Assembly: GCF_030052815.1 (NCBI RefSeq)
Contig: NC_079496.1
Location: 80,403,652-80,467,651 of the forward strand
Origin: Hevea brasiliensis
Lineage: Eukaryota > Streptophyta > Magnoliopsida > Malpighiales > Euphorbiaceae
Direction of reading: 5' to 3'
Length of the DNA: 64,000 nucleotides
The notes beneath the pieces were generated by a model. It saw only the letters and a list, made by a program, of their open reading frames with translations. It was not told where the DNA came from and did not search any database. This document shows, one piece after another, positions 1-11,878 of the stretch. How positions within the stretch are numbered: position 1 is the stretch's first letter; every line of letters starts with the position of its first letter. The position numbers were made by a program, and so were the translations under genes.

Positions 1-89
1 ATATGAGTGAGGAGACATAAAATAATGAAATATAAAGAAAAGAAAAAACAAGAAAAACAAAGAAAAATAATAGCAAAGAAATGTAACCA

Positions 90-138
90 AGTTAAGCGAG
101 CCGAGAACCCTAACGATGGGTGACCGCACCGGGAAGTC
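90..138 (+). promoter_or_regulatory. 5S rRNA-like block in A 5' LTR
   Basis: Three words occur in 5S order: AGTTAAGCG, GATGGGTGACC and GGGAAGTC. In plant 5S rRNA they span the internal RNA polymerase III promoter (A box, intermediate element, C box). The spacer between the first two words is 16 bases here and 23 in 5S. Homology is inferred from order and length of matches; pol III activity is not shown. Confidence 0.7.
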
Positions 139-1770
139 ACGGCGTGGACCGTTGACTTGCCCTGGACTGCGGGGAACCCTAAAAAATATTTTTAGGACTT
201 AAAGAGACATCAATTGAAGTATAAATATCATTAGAAATATCAAAGAAAAATTAATTAATTAGTACAAAGAAAAGTGAGAAATCGAAAAACGGACAAAATA
301 ATCGGGGATGCAACCCGAACAGGGGCATTGTGGTCATTTGACACCCCGAGTTGCCTTTTGACCTAAATGTCCATTAAAAATAAATAATATTACACTTGGA
401 AAATATAATGAAAAATTAAATTAGGGGTACCTAATATAAAAAAAAAAAAAAGGATTCAAATTGAGTAATTAACACATTTAACTTATAATGTAATTAAATA
501 TTGGTGAGTGGAGCACTATGGGGTTAAAATAATCAATATGTGGGCAGGTGTAAGCCCCACTAACACCTTCATCTTCTTCATTCACTCACCATTGCCGAAA
601 TGAAAAGCTTGAAAATCCTCCATGGCCGTTTTGCTTAAAGCTTCATAAACTCCATCATTTCCACCTCCAAACACCAAAGTTTCTTCACTAATTTTGATCC
701 CCACCTCACAAGGAAGAAGTAGATACTAAATTCAAGGGAGTTTGGTGAAGATTTAACAAGCCCCAACAATAGGTAAGTGTTTAAATTGATTTATTTCTTA
801 AGTAAAGTTTATGGGAAGCTTGAGATGAACAAATTAATGAAGAAAATTTGAGGTTTTGGTGAGTTGTTATTATGCACTAGTTAGGCAGCCATGGTACTTA
901 AATATTTTGAATTATTTTCACATGCAATTGATGGGTATTGATGTTGATAAAAGTGAATAAAAGTTTTAGTAGGTTAATTCTTGGTGTATGTTAAAGTTGA
1001 ACACTTGAGTTGGAAATTTTGTTGAATTTAAAATTCAATGCTTGAGTGCCTAAATGGACAGCCATGAAATTGTACACTAAATGAAATATTATTACATGTA
1101 TTGTGAAGAATTAATATTGACTAATGTGATTTAAAATGTTGGTAAGTTAACTTCATGCATATGTAATGGTGGACCAAGTGGAAATTGAGTTTGAAGGCAA
1201 TTATGGAGGCTTGACAAATATGGCAGCTTGTTAACTCTTTAAAGGATGCTGGAATTCATGAAGTTATTTAATGAATTGTGGTCCTAAAGTTTGCCAAATA
1301 TGTATGTAAATTAGTAGTGAAGATATATGTTATGATAGTGGACATGTAAATGAGCATGATTAAGTGATTAAATTGTGGTAATTGAGTTTGACAAATTCTG
1401 CACTTTATGGTGTATGTTGAAAGTGATTGTAAGCTGCCAAAATGATCAATAATATGTTGTGAAATATGTTTAGGTTAGGGTACAAACCAGAATTGGCATG
1501 AAGGTGAAGTTTGGTAAGTGTTAAAGGTGATTTTTGATGAGTATAAACAAAATGCAATAGGCCAGTTTGTGTTTTGGGCTTAAAACCTTAAGCGTGTGGC
1601 TCCAATTGGTATGAAACAAATTGGAGGTGAAACTAGGCACAAAATGTGCCAACTTTTATGAAGGAAGCATGCCAAAATTCTGCTTGTAAAGTAACTTGAA
1701 AAATGACCAAATCCGGATTAGTGCAATTAAGGCCTGAAAATTTACCATTTGGGCAGCAGTTAGTGTTTAA

Positions 1771-2075
1771 GCCATAACTCAATCAAAACAGGTCCAATTG
1801 ACCTGAAATTTTGACCATGAATAGTTAAGACCCGTATCTACAAGTATTATGAAGACACCAAAACCCAGAAATGACCATAAGTAAGTCAAACAGCTTGCAC
1901 AAGTTCGGGTCCAAAAACTGGCCGAACCAAAATTGACCTAAAATGACCTAAAGTGACCAATTTTGATGCATTTTGACCAGCAATAGTAAAATGACCATAA
2001 CTTGGTCTACATAACTCAGAATGACCTTAAATTTTGCCCCGCATGCAATAAGACATAGATCTACAAGTTTGTAGT
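1771..2075 (+). repeat. Two copies of the CCATAACTTG module
   Basis: Copies start at 1771 and 1993, 222 bases apart. Each reads roughly: (G/T)CCATAACT, a variable stretch, TCCAATTGACC or AGAATGACC, then AAGAC..(A)TCTACAAGT. The same module recurs in all the other long gypsy LTRs here and in solo LTR K. Confidence 0.65.
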
Positions 2076-3132
2076 TTTGACCGAAACTTGAAAACCGAGG
2101 AAACTAGGCCGTCTGGCTAGGTCAAACTAGTATCCTGAAATCCAGCAAATTGCAATAAAATGCAATATACAAGGAAGTGAAATTGGTAACATGTACCAAC
2201 CCTAAAAGACTATTGAATGTGACAAATTAGTAACATTAAAACCTAATTTACCTAGAACGCATTTAGGGTCAACATATTAGGTTGACTAAGCAAATAATAG
2301 AATTCAGTGAATTAATTATCGAGCATTATCGTTAGAGACAGTTTAAATGAATACTGAAACACTTCAAATTGTGTTTCTCAGTTAGCAAAGACTCAGGGAA
2401 AGGGAAGGAAACACTGAGTCAAGGCTAGGAGAGAGTTGTCAGAGGTTTGTGCACAACAGCTAATTCTTTTGAATTTTTTTCAATTGAAATGAATTATGAC
2501 TATTTGTACATTATTGTTTTAAATTGTGAAAATGTGTTTGAATGAATATTTATTGCTTGAAAGCATTGTAAATGGTTTGAAACTGTGAAAAATTGTTTGA
2601 ATGATATTGATGGATACTTATTAATTGGAAAGCATTGGAAATGATTTGAAACCACAGCTATCATGTATATTGATTGTATTCCTCGCTAGCTTGTCTAGTG
2701 GGACGAATTGAATTCCCTCTCTGGTTAAAGTGTTGAGGTGTGTGCCTGTTGAGGACGAATAGAATGAGTACTCATATTTTTGGTAGCTAGCTATGTTATT
2801 CCTCATTAGCCATCGGCTTCTGGGACAAATTGAATACCTCATTAGCCAACGGCTTTTGGGACGAATTGAACTTTGGAACATGATTAAGCTGTGTGTGATT
2901 TGTTGATATGTGTTGTAAGATTGTGAAATGGAGTTTAAATTCTTATTGACATTCACTGTCTTTTGAATTTAACTATGTTTTGATTTCTGAGATTTACGGT
3001 GATATTGTAAAATAGAGTTTAAATTCCTTATGACATTTATTGTCTTGAATCTAACTATGGTTTTATGTATCCACTATTTATATGATTTATGAATTATGAT
3101 TTAAAGTTGTATTTGGTATATGTTGTGCACCA

Positions 3133-3171
3133 CTGAGACATTGTCTCAGCGATAGCTTTTCATTGCTGTCG
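3133..3171 (+). other. Twin hairpin in A 5' LTR
   Basis: First stem CTGAGAC/GTCTCAG with loop ATT. The adjoining second stem is CGATAGC/GCTGTCG with an 8-base loop and one G-U pair. Equivalent paired structures with different bases occur at the same place in the other gypsy LTRs, which suggests selection on RNA structure. Confidence 0.65.
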
Positions 3172-3781
3172 CAGGTAGACAGACGGACAGGGCAGCAGAC
3201 TAGGCTGCTAGAGCATTCAGCGAGAGAGCATCGGGTATATTGAGTATACTCCATTTTGCATTTTGTACTGTAATGTATATTCACTGTATGTATATTTTGT
3301 TCTTGGTTTGAGCAGTTGTAAAATAAAATTGTACCTTGAAGTTGTAAAATAAATTATGAGTTATTTTGACTTTTAAAATTTGTACTGTATCTCTTTAATC
3401 TCAGTCTTTGAAAAATTATTATGGAATTGAGTTGAGAAAATATTGTGTTGTTTAACTGTTGGAGTTGAGATTGAGAAATATATTGAAGTGTTTTTTTACA
3501 GGTTTCCTGAAGAATTGTTTTATCCAAAATACAGATGGTACTCTACCAAAATTTTTACAAAAATTCCTAATAATTCAAATGTGTTAGTTCTATCACTTTA
3601 GTTCAAAAAGTTTTTAACACCTGTAAATAGTGCTCACCACTGTAAAAAAAGAAGTAAGAAAAGTTTTAAAATCTCTTGTAGTGTATTTAATGGGTTATCA
3701 GTAAACGAAGTTGGTAATTCATTTGGTATACTACGGGATCATGTTATGCCTTACAGAGGGGTAGGGTGTGACATGTTTTAG

Positions 3782-3793
3782 TGGTATCAGAGC
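3782..3793 (+). promoter_or_regulatory. Primer binding site, element A (initiator Met tRNA)
   Basis: TGGTATCAGAGC, the standard plant initiator-methionine tRNA primer site, begins 8 bases after the LTR end at 3773. It fixes the element's strand and the 5' LTR boundary. Confidence 0.95.
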
Positions 3794-3963
3794 TAGTTTT
3801 TAAATTCTGTTTTCACCTGTTACTTGAATATTCTTTCTTCATAGTACAACTGCTCAATATCATTGTTTGATACATACAGTACATTACATTATAAATATGC
3901 ACTAACGGGAGGAAATCTCCTTGTGTTATTTGTTCAGGAGGTCTAAGATCTTTGCATTGACTA

Positions 3964-5170
3964 TGGAAGAGGGTGATCTTTCAGTTGATCAATCTATAGA
4001 GCTGAGGTGCAAGGGAATGCCCCAGCCCTACACAATGTCAATGGTTCAAGAAAGACCACCCGTAGTACTGCATGATTTCTGCTCGGTTGCTCAGATGGCT
4101 ACAATGTTCCAACAAATGGCTGGTAATGTGCCTACTGAAGTCCCAATACAGACACCAGTGATACAACCACAGTCTCCTACTAGGCAGTATGACAATTTGA
4201 TGAAATATGGGGCTACAGAGTTCAAGGGGACAGCAGATCCTCTAGAGGCTGAACAGTAGTTAGAGAGGATGGATAGGGTATTCAAGAAACTGCATTACAC
4301 GGAGGAACTCAGATTTGAATACTCAGTATCTTTGCTATAGGGGGATGCTTATGATTGGTGAAAAACTATTCCTCACAGTCTGGTAGAACCTGCAGTGCTA
4401 ACATGGAATGACTTTCTCAGGGAATTCAGACAAAAATATGTCCCTGATGCTTATGTAGACCAGAAGCTATAAGAGTTCCTAAGTCTGAAATAGGGGAGCA
4501 GATCAGTGGCTGAGTATGAAAGAGAATTTTCCCGCCTAAGCCATTATGCAGTAAGTCTACTTTCTACCAGTAAGGAGAGATGCAACAGGTTTGAAACCGG
4601 CTTGAAGCCAATATCAGATTACAAGTAGTCGGATTCAAACACACTAACTTCTCTGAACTTGTTTCTCAAGCCCTAGAGTTGGAAAGAATTGAGTCTGAAG
4701 CAGCTCCTGAGAAAAAAAAATCAGAGAAGACAGAGAAAGAGAGAAAATCAGTAGAACAGAGTTCCAGTGGTCCTACTGGAAAGAGGAAGAACCATGGGGG
4801 ACACAGCAGAGGTGGTAAGAAGTCTTGTAGGGGAAGATATTCAGGACAGAAGCCTCCTCTATCTGGTCAGCAGAGTACCAGAGGTTCCTACCCTCCCCGC
4901 CAATGTGAAACTTGTGGAAGAAATCATCGTGGGATATGCTATAAGGCTATTGGAGCCTGTTATAACTGTGGAGGCACAGGACACTTTGCCAAGGACTGCA
5001 CCAGTAGTCGCAGAGTTGGACCACCTTCTACTACTGCAGAAGGGTCAGTTCAGAGCCCTGTCACCAGAAGTTCACAGCCACCTAGCAGAGGTAGAGGCAG
5101 GGGTAGAGGTAGCCCAGTAGGCAGCCAAGGCACAGTGAAACATTCAGAGCAAGATAGTGCTCCAGTCAGA
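3964..5170 (+). pseudogene. gag of element A (disrupted)
   Basis: Gag forms the cytoplasmic particle that packages element RNA. The likely start is the ATG at 3964, in the same context as F (39509) and F2 (58539). The capsid region (retrotransposon gag domain) spans roughly 4180-4640 and carries five in-frame stops: TAG 4257, TAG 4338, TGA 4359, TAA 4470, TAG 4491. Each sits where a sister copy has Trp or Gln. A one-base deletion near 4610 shifts the frame; the rest then reads openly from 4616. The nucleocapsid has two adjacent zinc knuckles, CETCGRNHRGIC (CX2CX3HX3C) and CYNCGGTGHFAKDC (CX2CX4HX4C), around 4910-5000, in basic Ser/Gly/Arg-rich sequence. Identification is firm; the gene is dead. 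Confidence 0.9.
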
Positions 5171-5554
5171 ATCTATGCAATGAGACAGAGAGAAGAGGCC
5201 GAGACATCTGATGTTGTGGCTGGTACCTTCTCAACTTTTAATCAAGATGTGTTTGTGTTATTTGATCCGGGTTCTAGCTATTCTTATGTGAGTGCTAGCA
5301 TCATCGATTGCATTGCTGTTCCATGTACAAAAATGGACTTTGAGGTGCTAGTAACAAGTCCGCTAGGACAGGAGGTCAGGGTTAATAGAATGTATAAGGA
5401 TTGTCCTTTGGTGATCCAAGGACACACTTTTCTATCTGATTTCATTGAAATGCCCTTCAGAGATTATGATATCATCTTGGGCATGGATTGGTTAGCCAGG
5501 CATCATGGCATGATTGACTGTAGGCTGAAGACAGTCACTTTTGGCCTCCCTTAG
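5171..5554 (+). pseudogene. Aspartic protease domain of element A
   Basis: Retropepsin-type protease that would cut the gag-pol polyprotein. It continues in frame from gag. The active-site region reads LFDPGSSYSYVS (Asp-Pro-Gly in place of the usual Asp-Ser/Thr-Gly), followed by the conserved IILGMDWLARHHGMIDC block that ends gypsy proteases. A TAG at 5552-5554 separates it from RT; sister copies F and F2 have CTG (Leu) there, so this stop is not a simple C-to-T change. The DPG variant recurs in F2, so it may be normal for this subfamily. Confidence 0.88.
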
Positions 5555-6610
5555 TACAGTGATGTGGTTATACATGGGGAGAGGCAGTTATTGCCATCAA
5601 ACATCATTTTGGCTGCACTAGCCAAAAAAATGATCAGAAAGGGGTGTGAAGCATACTTGGCACATGTGGTAGACACCCAAGTGGGGAGTCCAGCATTGAA
5701 GGACATCCCTACAATATATGACTTTCCAGATGTGTTTCCTGATGAATCACCAGGATTACCTCTGAAAGGAGAAGTGCAACTTGAAATTAATGTTATGCCT
5801 GGTGTGGATCCAATCTCCATAACACCATATAGAATGGCACCAGCAGAGTTGAAGGAGTTGAAGATACAGTTGCAAGAATTACTTGAAAAGGGCTTCATCC
5901 GCCCTAGTGTGTCACCTTGGGGAGCACCAGTGTTGTTTGTTAAGAAGAAGGATGGCACTTTCCACTTATGTATAGATTACCGGCAGTTGAATAAGGTGAC
6001 AATAAAGAACAGATATCCATTGCCTCACATTGATGATCTGTTTGATCAGTTGAAGGGTGTAGCTATATTCTCCAAAATTGATTTGCGATCTGGTTATTAT
6101 CAGTTGAAGGTGCAAGAGCAGAGTATTCCAAAAACTGCTTTTAGAACTCGGTATGGCCACTATGAGTTTCTAGTAATGCCATTCAGGTTAACAAATGCTC
6201 CAGCTGCTTTTATGGATCTGATGAACACTATCTTCAGACCATATCTCGACCAATTTGTGGTGGTGTTTATTGATGACATTTTGATATATTCAAGGAATGC
6301 AGAGGAGCATGACAGACATCTGCGGATTATACTGCACACTTTAAGGGAGAAACAGTTATACGCCAAATTGTCGAAGTGTGAATTTTGGCTGAAAGAAATC
6401 TCCTTTTTGGGACATGTTGTGTTAGCTGAAGGGATCAAGGTAGATTCCAGCAAGGTAGAAGCTATCCTTAATTGGAAGCTGCCCAGGAACATCACAGAAA
6501 TTCGCAGTTTTCTGGGTTTAGCTGGATATTACCGTCGGTTTGTGAAGGGGTTTTCTATGTTATCTTCTCCACTGACCAAACTGCTTCGGAAAGATGTAAA
6601 ATTTCAGTAG
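5555..6610 (+). pseudogene. Reverse transcriptase domain of element A
   Basis: RNA-dependent DNA polymerase of the Ty3/gypsy type, open in one frame from 5564 to a TAG at 6608-6610. Recognisable blocks in order: [44 protein letters not shown], the catalytic box [12 protein letters not shown] (FIDD in place of FVDD or YVDD), and [13 protein letters not shown] leading to the RT connection. The stop replaces the Trp seen in F (CAGTGGATGG in F, CAGTAGACAG here). This is the longest intact pol stretch in the window and the best query for placing the family. Confidence 0.93.
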
Positions 6611-7060
6611 ACAGATAAATGTCAGCTGAGTTTTGATGAGTTGAAGAGGTGTTTGACTAAAGCTCCAGTTCTCACTTTACTTACTCCGGGTAAAGAATAC
6701 ACAGTTTATAGTGATGCTTCTCACAATGTGTTAGGCTGTGTACTGATGCAAGATCAGAATGTCATTGCTTATGCGTCACGCCAGCTGAAACCACATGAGA
6801 GGAACTACCCAACACATGATTTGGAGCAAACAACTATTGTTTTTGCTCTAAAGATCTGGAGACACTATTTGTATAGGGAGAAATGTTACATTTACACAGA
6901 TCATAAGAGCTTGAATTATTTGGGCACCCAGAAGGAATTAAATTTGAGGCAGAGGAGATGGTTAGAACTGATTAAAGACTATGATTGCTTAATAGACTAT
7001 TAGCCAGGAAAAGCAAATGTGGTGGCTGACGCCTTAAGTCGCAAGACTATGGCAAGTCTC
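6611..7060 (+). pseudogene. RNase H domain of element A
   Basis: Removes the RNA strand during reverse transcription. Acidic residues visible in order: [23 protein letters not shown], and VADALSRK after the stop. An in-frame TAG at 7001-7003 replaces the CAG (Gln) seen in F (DYQPGKAN). Apart from that stop the frame is continuous with RT and integrase. Confidence 0.9.
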
Positions 7061-8594
7061 AGAGTTTCTCCTTTGTCCATGGTATATGAATTGAAAGCAC
7101 AGCATGCCAGTTTAGAGATTGATGATGAGGGACAAATAGTAGTTACATGGCATGTACAGCCAGTGTTGATTGATCAGATCAGAATGGCTGCTCAGAGTGA
7201 TGATAAATATCAAAAGCTATTGAAAGAAGTCCAGCAAGGCAAGAAACCTAAATTCTCTGTGAGAGATGATGGGTTATTACTACATCAGGGCAGAATGTGC
7301 ATTCCTAGTGATGTGGAATTGAGACAAATCATTATGAAGGAAGCACATGAGTCTCCTTTTGCTATGCACCCCGGTGGAACTAAAATGTACAGAGGGCTGA
7401 AAGAGCATTACTGGTGGATGGGTATGAAGAGGGATATAGCTGAGTTTGTTTCCAAATGCCTAACTTGTCAGCAAGTAAAGGTAGAACATCAAGTTCCAGC
7501 TAGTTTGTTACATCCTTTGTCAGTACCAGAGTGGAAATGGGAACAAATAACTATGGATTTTGTTACAGGACTTCCAAGGACACAGAATAGTCATGATGCA
7601 GTATGGGTTATAGTTGACAGATTGACCAAGTCTGCTCACTTTTTGCCAGTTCGGATGGACTATATCCTAGAAAGATTGGCCAGATTGTACATATATGAGA
7701 TTGTAAAACTGCATGGAGTGCCAATATCAATTGTGTCTGACAGAGATCCTAGGTTCACTTCTAGATTTTGGGGTAGTCTTCAAAGAGCCCTAGGAACTAG
7801 ATTGAACTTCAGCACAGCATTCCACCCACAGACAGATAGCCAGTCTGAAAGGGTAATTCAGATATTGGAGGATATGCTACGGACTTGTGTGATTGAGTTT
7901 GAAGGTAGTTGGGATACACACTTGCCTTTGATTGAGTTTGCTTATAACAACAGCTACCAATCAAGCATTGGGATGCCTCCATATGAAGCTTTGTATGGCA
8001 GAAAGTGCAGAACTCCCTTATGTTGGGATGAAGTAGGTGAAAGGAAGATGATTGGGCCAGAAATTGTTCAGCAGACAGAGGAAAAGATTAGATTGATCAG
8101 AGATAGACTCAAGGCTGCATCAGACCGTCAGAAGTCCTATGTTTATCTGAAGAGAAGAGATATTGAATATGCAGTGGGTGATAAAGTATTCCTCAAAGTT
8201 TCTCCTTGGAAGAGGATTATGAGATTTGGCAGAAAGGGGAAACCGAGTCCTCGTTTCATCGGACCATATGAGGTTCTGGAAAGAGTGGGTCCTTTGGCAC
8301 CGGTTGGCATTACCTCCAGAGCTAGCAAGGATACACAATGTCTTCCATGTGTCCATGTTAAGGAGGTACAGATCTGACCCATCTCATGTACTATCAGTTG
8401 AAGAGATTGAGGTAAATCCAGACCTCTCATATGAGGAAGAACCCATAGAAATTCTGGCATATGAGGTGAAACAGCTGAGGAACAAACAGATACACCTGGT
8501 TAAAGTGCTGTGAAACCATCATTCAGGCCAAGAAGCTACTTGGGAACGTGAAGAGGATATGAGGAGACAACACCCACAACTGTTCAGAGACTAA
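7061..8594 (+). pseudogene. Integrase with GPY/F and chromodomain-like tail, element A
   Basis: Inserts the cDNA into chromatin. The zinc-binding HHCC region spans about 7345-7480 ([11 protein letters not shown] to CLTCQQVK). The catalytic core shows MDFVTG, VSDRDPRF and SQSERV, the D-D-E residues. The GPY/F module (RFIGPYEVLERVG) is near 8255. A two-base deletion in the codon after GPLA (about 8301) shifts the frame; the chromodomain-like tail then reads in the next frame (EEPIEILAYEVKQLRNKQ) and ends at TAA 8592-8594 (QLFRD*). A TGA at 8511-8513 replaces Trp. In the family, the tail binds modified histones or heterochromatin and guides insertion; that role here is inference. The D-D-E residues are intact. 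Confidence 0.92.
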
Positions 8595-8627
8595 TGCCAG
8601 GTAAAATTTCGAGACGAAATTTATTTT

Positions 8628-8638
8628 AAGGGGGGGAG
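8628..8638 (+). promoter_or_regulatory. Polypurine tract, element A
   Basis: AAGGGGGGGAG lies three bases before the 3' LTR start. It would prime plus-strand DNA synthesis. The same tract precedes the F middle LTR (54890-54900) and is expanded in B. Confidence 0.92.
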
Positions 8639-8817
8639 AATTGTAACACCCCTATGTTCAGTAGTGCGTTCTACTATTCCAATGACCAGTGTTGTCCGGA
8701 CAGTTAGAATGCTTAGAACTACACTTCAATATGAGTGAGGAGACATAAAATAATGAAATAGAAGAAAAGAAAATACAAGAAAAACAAAGGAAAAATAATA
8801 GCAAAGAAATGTAACCA

Positions 8818-8866
8818 AGTTAAGCGAGCCGAGAACCCTAGCGATGGGTGACCGCACCGGGAAGTC
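8818..8866 (+). promoter_or_regulatory. 5S rRNA-like block in A 3' LTR
   Basis: Same three ordered words as at 90-138, beginning about 176 bases inside the LTR. The two copies differ only at the base before GATGGGTGACC (TAGC here, TAAC in the 5' LTR). Confidence 0.7.
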
Positions 8867-10478
8867 ACGGCGTGGACTGTTGACTAGCTCGGATCATGGA
8901 ACCCTGAAAAATATTTTTAGGACTTAAAGAGACATCAATTGAAGTATAAATATCATTAGAAATATCAAAGAAAAATTAATTAATTAGTACAAAGACAAGT
9001 GAGAAATCGAAAAACGGACAAAACAATCGGGGATGCAACCCGAACAGGGGCATTGTGGTCATTTGACACCCTGAGTTGCCTTTTGACCTAAATGTCCATT
9101 AAAAATAAATAATATTACACTTGAAAAATATAATGAAAAATTAAATTAGGGGTACCTAATGTAAATAACAAAAATGGGATTCAAATTGAGTAATTAACAC
9201 ATTTAACTTATAATGTAATTAAATATTGGTGAGTGGAGCACTATGGGGTTAAAATAATCAATATGTGGGCAGGTGTAAACCCCATTAACACCTTCACCAT
9301 TGCCGAAATGAAAAGCTTGAAAATCCTCCATGGCCGTTTTGCTTAAAGCTTCATAAACTCCATCATTTCCACCTCCAAACACCAAAGTTTCTTCACTAAT
9401 TTTGATCCCCACCTCACAAGGAAGAAGTAGATACTAAATTCAAAGGAGTTTGGTGAAGATTTAACAAGCCCCAACAATAGGTAAGTGTTTAAATTGATTT
9501 AGTTCTTAAGTAAAGTTTATGGGAAGCTTGAGATGAACAAATTGATGACGAAAATTTGAGGTTTTGGTGAGTTCTTATTATGCCCTAGTTAGGCAGCCAT
9601 GGTACTTAAATATTTTGAACTATTTTCACATGCAATTGATGGGTATTGATGTTGATAAAAGTGAATAAAAGTTTTAGTAGGTTAATTCTTAGTGTATATT
9701 AAAGTTGAGCACTTGAGTTGGAAATTTTGTTGAATTTAAAATTCTATGCGTGAGTGTCTAAATGGACAACCATGAAATTTTACACTAAATGAAATATTAT
9801 TACATGTATTGTGAAGAATTAATGTTGACTAATGTGATTTAAAGTATTGGTAAGTTAACTTCATGCATATGTAATGGTGGACTAAGTGGAAATTGAGTTG
9901 GAAGGCAATTATGGAGGCTTGACAAATATGGCAGCTTGTTAACTCTTTAAAGGATGCTGGAATTCATGAAGTTATTTAATGAATTGTGGTCCTAAAGTTT
10001 GCCAAATATGTATGTAAATTAGTAGTGAAGATATATGTTATGATAGTGGACATGTAAATGAGCATGATTAAGTGATTAAATTGTGGTAATTGAGTTTGAC
10101 AAATTCTGCACTTTATGGTGTATGTTGAAAGTGATTGTAAGCTACCAAAATGATCAATAATATGTTGTGAAATATGTTTAGGTTAGGGTACAAACCAGAA
10201 TTGGCATGAAGGTGAAGTTTGGTAAGTGTTAAAGGTGATTTTTGATGAGTATAAACAAAATGCAATAGGGCAGTTTGTGTTTTGGGCTTAGAACCTTAAG
10301 TGTGTGGCTCCAATTGGTACGAAACCAATTGGAGGTGAAACTAGGCACAAAATGTGCCAACTTTCATGAAGGAAGCATGCCAAAATTCTGCTTGAAAAGT
10401 AACTTGAAAAATGACCAAATCCGGATTAGTGCAATTAAGGCCTGAAAATTTACCATTTGGGTAGCAGTTAGTGTTTAG

Positions 10479-10780
10479 GCCATAACTCACTCAAAACAGG
10501 TCCAATTGACCTGAAATTTTGACCATGAATAGTTAAGATCCATATCTACAAGTTTATGAAGACACCAAAACCCATAAATGACCCTAAGCAAGTCAAACAA
10601 CTTGCACAAGTTCGGGTCCAAAAACTGGCCGAACCAAAATTGACCTAAAATGACCTAAAGTGACCAATTTTGATGCATTTTGACTAGCAATAGTAAAATG
10701 ACCATAACTTGGTCTACATAACTCACAATGACCTAAAATTTTGCCTCGCGTGCAATAAGATTTATATCTACAAGTTTGTA
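10479..10780 (+). repeat. CCATAACTTG modules in A 3' LTR
   Basis: Copies begin at 10479 and 10700, 221 bases apart. They are the 3' LTR counterparts of 1771 and 1993. Confidence 0.6.
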
Positions 10781-11839
10781 GTTTTGATCGAAACCCGAAA
10801 ACTGAGGGAACTAGGTCGTCCGACTAGGTCAAACTAGTATCCCGGAATCTAGCAAATTGCAAGAAAATGCAATATACAAGGAAATGAATTTGGTAACATG
10901 TACCAACCCTAAAAGACTATTGAATGTGACAAATTAGTAACATTAAAACCTAATTTACCTAGAACGCATTTAGGGTCAACATATTAGGTTGACTAAGCAA
11001 ATAATAGAATTCAGTGAATTAATTATCGAGCATTATGGTTAGAGACAGTTTAAATGAATACTGAAACACTTCAAATTGTGTTTCTCAGTTAGCAAAGACT
11101 CAGGGAAAGGGAAGGAAACATTGAGTCAAGGCCAGGAGACAGTTATCAGAGGTTTGTGCACAACAGCTAATTCTTTTGAATTTTTTTCAATTGAAATGAA
11201 TTATGACTATTTGTACATTATTGTTTTAAATTGTGGAAATGTGTTTGAATGAATATTTATTGCTTGAAAAGCATTGTAAATGGTTTGAAACTGTGAAAAA
11301 TTGTTTGAATGATATTGATGGATACTTATTGATTGGAAAGCATTGGAAATGATTTGAAACCACGCTATCATGTATATTGATTGTATTCCTCGCTAGCTTG
11401 TCTAGTGGGACGAATTGAATTCCCTCTCTGGCTGAAGTGTTGAGGTGTGTGCCTGTTGAGGATGAATAGAATGAGTACTCATATTTTTGCTAGCTAGCTA
11501 TGTTATTCCTCATTAGCCATCAGCTTCGGGGACGAATTGAATACCTCATTAGCCATTGGCTTTTGGGACGAATTGAACTTTGGAACATGATTAAGCTGTG
11601 TGTGATTTATTGATATGTATTGTAAGATTGTGAAATGGAGTTTAAATTCTTGTTGACATTCACTGTCTTTTGAATTTAACTATGTTTTGATTTCTGAGAT
11701 TTATTGTGATATTGTAAAATAGAGTTTAAATTCCTTATGACATTTATTGTCTTGAATCTAACTATGGTTTTACGTATCCACTATTTATATGATTTATGAA
11801 TTGTGATTTAAAGTTGTATTTGGTAAATGTTGTACACCA

Positions 11840-11878
11840 CTGAGACATTATCTCAGCGATAGCTTTTCATTGCTGTCG
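11840..11878 (+). other. Twin hairpin in A 3' LTR
   Basis: Stem CTGAGA/TCTCAG followed by CGATAGC/GCTGTCG. The 5' LTR copy has a G that extends the first stem by one pair; here it is A. Confidence 0.65.

Larger units (their letters stand above)
1..3773 (+). repeat. 5' LTR of element A (left edge cut by window)
   Basis: Aligns end to end by eye with 8729-12481, with scattered substitutions and small indels. It ends in GGGTGTGACA, the inverted counterpart of the LTR start TGTAACACCC, and is followed 8 bases later by the primer site. It is non-coding; the short antisense frames at 2621-2956 and 3087-3284 have no recognisable content. It contains a 5S-rRNA-like block, CCATAACTTG-type modules and a twin hairpin, listed separately. 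Confidence 0.93.

Noticed and set aside
90..138. A genuine 5S rRNA gene
   Set aside because: Only the 3' half-like words are present, with a shortened spacer and diverged flanks; no full 5S gene or array is present.
2621..3284. Antisense reading frames in the A LTR (111 and 65 residues)
   Set aside because: They lie in non-coding LTR sequence, show no domain or conserved residue pattern, and fit chance open frames.
4767..5120. 117-residue frame overlapping gag
   Set aside because: It overlaps the zinc-knuckle frame in another phase; the Cys/His pattern is in the 4679-5554 frame, so this is a shadow. The same holds for 40535-40750 and 59350-59637.
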